From positions 6,940,501 to 7,004,500 of the forward strand of contig NC_003280.10 of the NCBI RefSeq assembly GCF_000002985.6: 64,000 nt of DNA, in the 5' to 3' direction. Of the stretch, positions 61,401 through 64,000 are shown in pieces. The DNA is from Caenorhabditis elegans. Taxonomy: Eukaryota; Nematoda; Chromadorea; Rhabditida; Rhabditidae. Below the pieces are notes generated by a model. That model did not search any database, had not been told where the DNA came from, and saw nothing but the letters and a program-made list of their open reading frames with translations. Positions within the stretch are counted from its first letter, which is position 1. Each line of letters starts with the position of its first letter. The position numbers and the translations under genes are program-made.

Positions 61401-64000
61401 ACGACTAAAAGAAGGAGCAAATATCAACAAGAGCTTGACAACGTTGGGTCTTGTAATCAGTAAACTTGCAGAAGAAGTTAGTTTAACTGGATAATATTGT
61501 TTTGTTTCACTATTCAGTTGTAGAACGAATTAGATAAAGATGCAGTAAGTTAGAGTGTGAGGATTATTAATTTTACATCACGTTTTTTCAACCGTAACAC
61601 AGTTTTATGAGTGTATTGTGACTTGAATGTGATCTATTTAACACGTTGTGCAAACAAAATCACTAAGTTGGTTTATTCTAAATTTCAATTAGTTTTGAAA
61701 TAAATTGTGATAAACAGCTTTGCACATGAGCTTACCGAGTGGAAACCAACTTAATTTACAATCCACAGATTCATAAAATTTAACAAAGTTTAATTTATTT
61801 ATAGTCAACAAAGAAGAAAAAGTCCAACAAAGGTGTGATTCCTTATCGTGATTCTGTGCTGACGTGGCTTCTGAGAGAAAATCTGGGAGGAAATTCGAAA
61901 ACTGCGATGCTCGCGGCATTATCTCCAGCTGATATTAACTTTGATGAAACACTGAGTACTTTGAGGTAATCAAAACATGGAAATTATCAATTAAAAATAC
62001 CAAAATCTTTTAGATATGCCGATAGAGCGAAACAAATTGTTTGTCAAGCAGTTGTTAATGAGGATCCAAATGCAAAACTTATTCGTGAACTCAATGAAGA
62101 AGTTATCAAACTTCGTCACATTTTGAAAGATAAGGGAATTGATGTCACAGACGTACAGGAGACACCCGGAAAACACAAAAAAGGACCGAAATTGCCAGCT
62201 CATGTACATGAGCAACTTGAGAAGCTTCAAGAATCTGAGAAATTGATGGCTGAAATTGGAAAGACTTGGGAGCAGAAATTAATTCATACAGAAGAAATTA
62301 GAAAACAACGAGAGGAAGAACTTCGTGATATGGGTCTTGCGTGTGCAGAAGATGGAACAACATTAGGCGTATTTAGTCCAAAGAAGTTACCCCATTTAGT
62401 TAACTTGAATGAAGATCCATTGATGTCAGAGTGTCTCATATATTATCTTAAAGAAGGAGTAACTAGGTATGACTTTGTATAAAAATATATCTTGGAGGTA
62501 TGGGGAATTGAACCCCAGCCCTCTCCCATGCTAAGGGAGCGCTCTACCACTGAGCTATACCCCCGCATGATGAAGCTTGTTTTAATTCTTTTGAAGTTGC
62601 CGACGACTGTGAAACGTTTTCCCTTCGCTAAGAAGCTAGAAACCTGATTGTTTGCCTTCCGCGCGGAATGATTTTCTTATTATACACACTCTCTACTCTC
62701 CAACCCAAATATGAACGCGGCGCCTATCTATGCTTCAAAAAGTCTTCGTTAGAAAGACTGAATAAAACATGCGGGGGTATAGCTCAGTGGTAGAGCGCTC
62801 CCTTAGTATGGGAGAGGGCTGGGGTTCAATTCCCCATACCTCCAGAATAATTTTTGCAAGTGGAACATTATTTTGAAATAAGTTATGTTTCAGCGTCGGC
62901 CGCCCTGAAGCTGAACATCGTCCAGACATTCTCTTATCGGGAGAAGCGATTCTCGAATTACATTGTGAATTTATAAACGAAGATGGAAATGTGACATTGA
63001 CAATGAAACCGAATGCATCTTGCTATATAAATGGAAAACAAGTGACAACTCCTACTGTATTACACACAGGATCTAGAGTTATTCTCGGTGAACATCACGT
63101 TTTCCGATATAATGATCCACAGGAAGCAAGGCAAAGCAGGCATAACTTGGCAGCAATAGCTGGTTAGTTCAGAAAAATCATTTTAATCAAAGGTTTAAAA
63201 TAATTGTAGAACAACCAATTGATTGGAAATATGCTCAACAAGAACTTCTAGACAAACAAGGAATTGATCTAAAAGCAGATATGGAGAAGAAAATGTTAGA
63301 AATGGAATCTCAATACAGAAGAGAAAAAGTAGAATTGGAACAAAAAATGTATCATCAGACAAGGGTAAACCTACATTCATTTGTAAATATTTAAAAAAAT
63401 AAATTTCTTAGGAATATGAATCAATGATTGAAAATCTTCAAAAACAAGTGGATTTGGCACAATCTTATATATCTGGTGGTGGTTCTATTTGGGAAGGAGA
63501 ACGAATGTTGACGTCATCTTTACTTGAATTCCGTAAGTGCTCTTTTTTTGAAAGGCGGCGATTGTTTTCAAAGATATTACAATTTATTCATTTTTGAAAA
63601 CTGCTTAACACCAGTGAAACTTTTTCATCCATTATTGTTTGAAATCACAAGATTATATTTTTCAAACAGCTCTAATGTTTCGTAAGTTTGGCAATTTGCC
63701 AAACTATTTAGATATATCCCAACTGACGCTATTTCGCCTTTTAAAATGTTTAAAAAATCTTTGCATGCTAAAGTAATTCTACTAAAAATAGTATTCTTTC
63801 AGCGGAAGAGTTAAAATGGACATCAGATCAAAAACGAGTTGTACTAAAAGCTGCAATCAAATGGAGATATCATCAATTCACATCTGTTCGAGATGATCTT
63901 TGGGGAAATGCTATTTTTGTGAAGGAAGCGAATGCGATTTCAGTTGAACTCAAGAAAAAAGTTCAATTCCAATTTGCTCTGCTAACCGATACAATGTACA
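55434..64000 (+). CDS. unc-104: Kinesin-3 motor UNC-104, N-terminal 737 residues (3' end outside window)
   Basis: Eleven exons in the window: 55434-55533, 56058-56208, 56256-56424, 56475-56653, 61221-61476, 61805-61965, 62014-62466, 62894-63162, 63210-63364, 63412-63532, 63803 to the end. It begins [17 protein letters not shown] right after TTTCAG. The motor domain has the P-loop GQTGSGKS (about 93-100), switch I NSTSSRSH (about 208-215), switch II DLAGSE (about 245-250) and a lysine-rich K-loop ([10 protein letters not shown], about 286-295). A neck and coiled-coil segment follows, then an FHA domain (about 490-580). The PH domain is beyond the window. Known role: plus-end axonal transport of synaptic vesicle precursors. 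Intron 56654-61220 (4.6 kb) contains a transposon inside a tRNA gene; intron 62467-62893 holds two tRNA genes. Confidence 0.97.
56731..56739 (+). pseudogene. 5' fragment (bases 1-9) of an interrupted tRNA-Ala(UGC) gene
   Basis: GGGGGTATA is bases 1-9 of the alanine tRNA seen complete at 62493-62564 and 62773-62844. The mobile element starts at the next base. Its remaining 63 bases lie at 61136-61198. The last two bases, TA, are the target-site duplication. Confidence 0.85.
56740..61133. mobile_element. 4.4-kb inverted-repeat element inserted at TA within a tRNA gene
   Basis: The terminal inverted repeats are CACAGGTAACCCGCGACAAG (left) and its near-exact reverse complement ending GCGGGTTACCTGTG (right; one mismatch in about 22 bp). 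TA is duplicated on both sides (56738-56739, 61134-61135), the target preference of the Tc1/mariner superfamily. Both ends carry degenerate subterminal repeats of CGCTCGCCTATTTTTCGCCT type (56740-56900, 60930-61133). The interior from about 58095 to 60455 is itself an inverted repeat with arms of about 1.17 kb centred near 59270. No transposase ORF was found; it appears non-autonomous and composite. Confidence 0.88.
58095..60455. repeat. Inner fold-back unit nested in the TA-flanked element
   Basis: The left arm (TTTCAGAGACTTATAACTTGG...) and right arm (...CCAAGTTATAAGTCTCTGAAA) are inverted copies meeting near 59270. Each arm contains a module (58767-59104 and 59446-59780) related to 41797-42127 and 44235-44565 in the other large element. 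Confidence 0.75.
61134..61198 (+). pseudogene. 3' fragment of tRNA-Ala(UGC) interrupted by a transposon
   Basis: From the duplicated TA (bases 8-9) on, it is a full tRNA: D-stem GCTC/GAGC, anticodon stem CTCGC/GCGAG with loop TTTGCAT (anticodon TGC), T-arm TGGGGTTCGATTCCCCA, 3' acceptor strand TACCTCC and discriminator A. The matching 5' acceptor strand GGGGGTA is 4.4 kb upstream at 56731-56737; joined in thought, all seven acceptor pairs form, including G3:U70, the alanine identity pair. The bases now preceding it (CCTGTG) belong to the element and do not pair, so the gene should be dead. Confidence 0.9.
62493..62564 (-). tRNA. tRNA-Ala, anticodon AGC
   Basis: 72 nt. The acceptor stem GGGGGTA/TACCTCC has the G3:U70 alanine identity pair; D-stem GCTC/GAGC; anticodon stem CTCCC/GGGAG with loop TTAGCAT; T-arm TGGGGTTCAATTCCCCA; discriminator A. 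A Pol III terminator (T5) follows on the minus strand. It lies antisense in an unc-104 intron, head-to-head with the tRNA at 62773. Confidence 0.95.
62773..62844 (+). tRNA. tRNA with alanine body and AGU (Thr) anticodon
   Basis: 72 nt, same structure as 62493-62564: acceptor GGGGGTA/TACCTCC with G3:U70, D-stem GCTC/GAGC, anticodon stem CTCCC/GGGAG, T-arm TGGGGTTCAATTCCCCA, discriminator A, and a T5 terminator at about 62849. The anticodon loop is TTAGTAT rather than TTAGCAT, one C-to-T change at base 36. The anticodon AGU would read ACU/ACC threonine codons while the body would be charged with alanine. All stems are intact, so it looks expressible. Confidence 0.95.

Overview
The window is Caenorhabditis elegans-type nuclear DNA: AT-rich, many short introns with TTTTCAG acceptors, trans-splice-like acceptors just before start codons, and proteins recognisable as named C. 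elegans genes of the chromosome II unc-104/tra-2/sod-1 neighbourhood. That placement rests on recognising the proteins, not on a search. All exon models were built by hand from splice sites and reading-frame continuity.

Layout. 249-6446 (+): 3' part of flcn-1 (folliculin). 7476-10799 (-): malt-1 (paracaspase). 11570-14229 (+): ceh-38 (ONECUT homeobox). Then a run of five minus-strand genes: tra-2 (15119-25173), ppp-1 (eIF2B gamma, 25399-27142), a cysteine-rich RING-like gene (27482-30085) with a U1 snRNA gene in one intron, art-1 (enoyl-CoA reductase-like, 30376-31734) and sod-1 (32376-33380). 33.4-39.5 kb holds no intact gene: a fold-back repeat, a broken minus-strand gene and an F-box-family remnant. 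39506-47946 (+): a secreted orphan protein whose 5.1-kb fourth intron holds a 3.9-kb fold-back element. 49393-51082 (+): a secreted ShK plus nitrobindin-like protein. 55434-64000 (+): the 5' part of unc-104 (kinesin-3), whose introns hold three tRNA-Ala-type genes.

Biology. The minus-strand run has short intergenic gaps (226-640 bp); ppp-1/tra-2 in particular looks like one transcription unit processed by trans-splicing. The tra-2 3' UTR carries the two 28-nt direct repeats with a 4-nt spacer known as the translational control element of this gene, and its 3' end meets that of ceh-38 tail to tail.

Most unusual. (1) A tRNA-Ala(UGC) gene in an unc-104 intron is cut exactly after its ninth base by a 4394-bp inverted-repeat element with a TA target duplication. 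(2) A nearby tRNA gene has a complete alanine-type body including the G3:U70 pair but an AGU (threonine) anticodon, one base away from its AGC neighbour. (3) The two large fold-back elements, 11.6 kb apart, share a related internal module. (4) A U1 snRNA gene lies inside a GC-AG intron.
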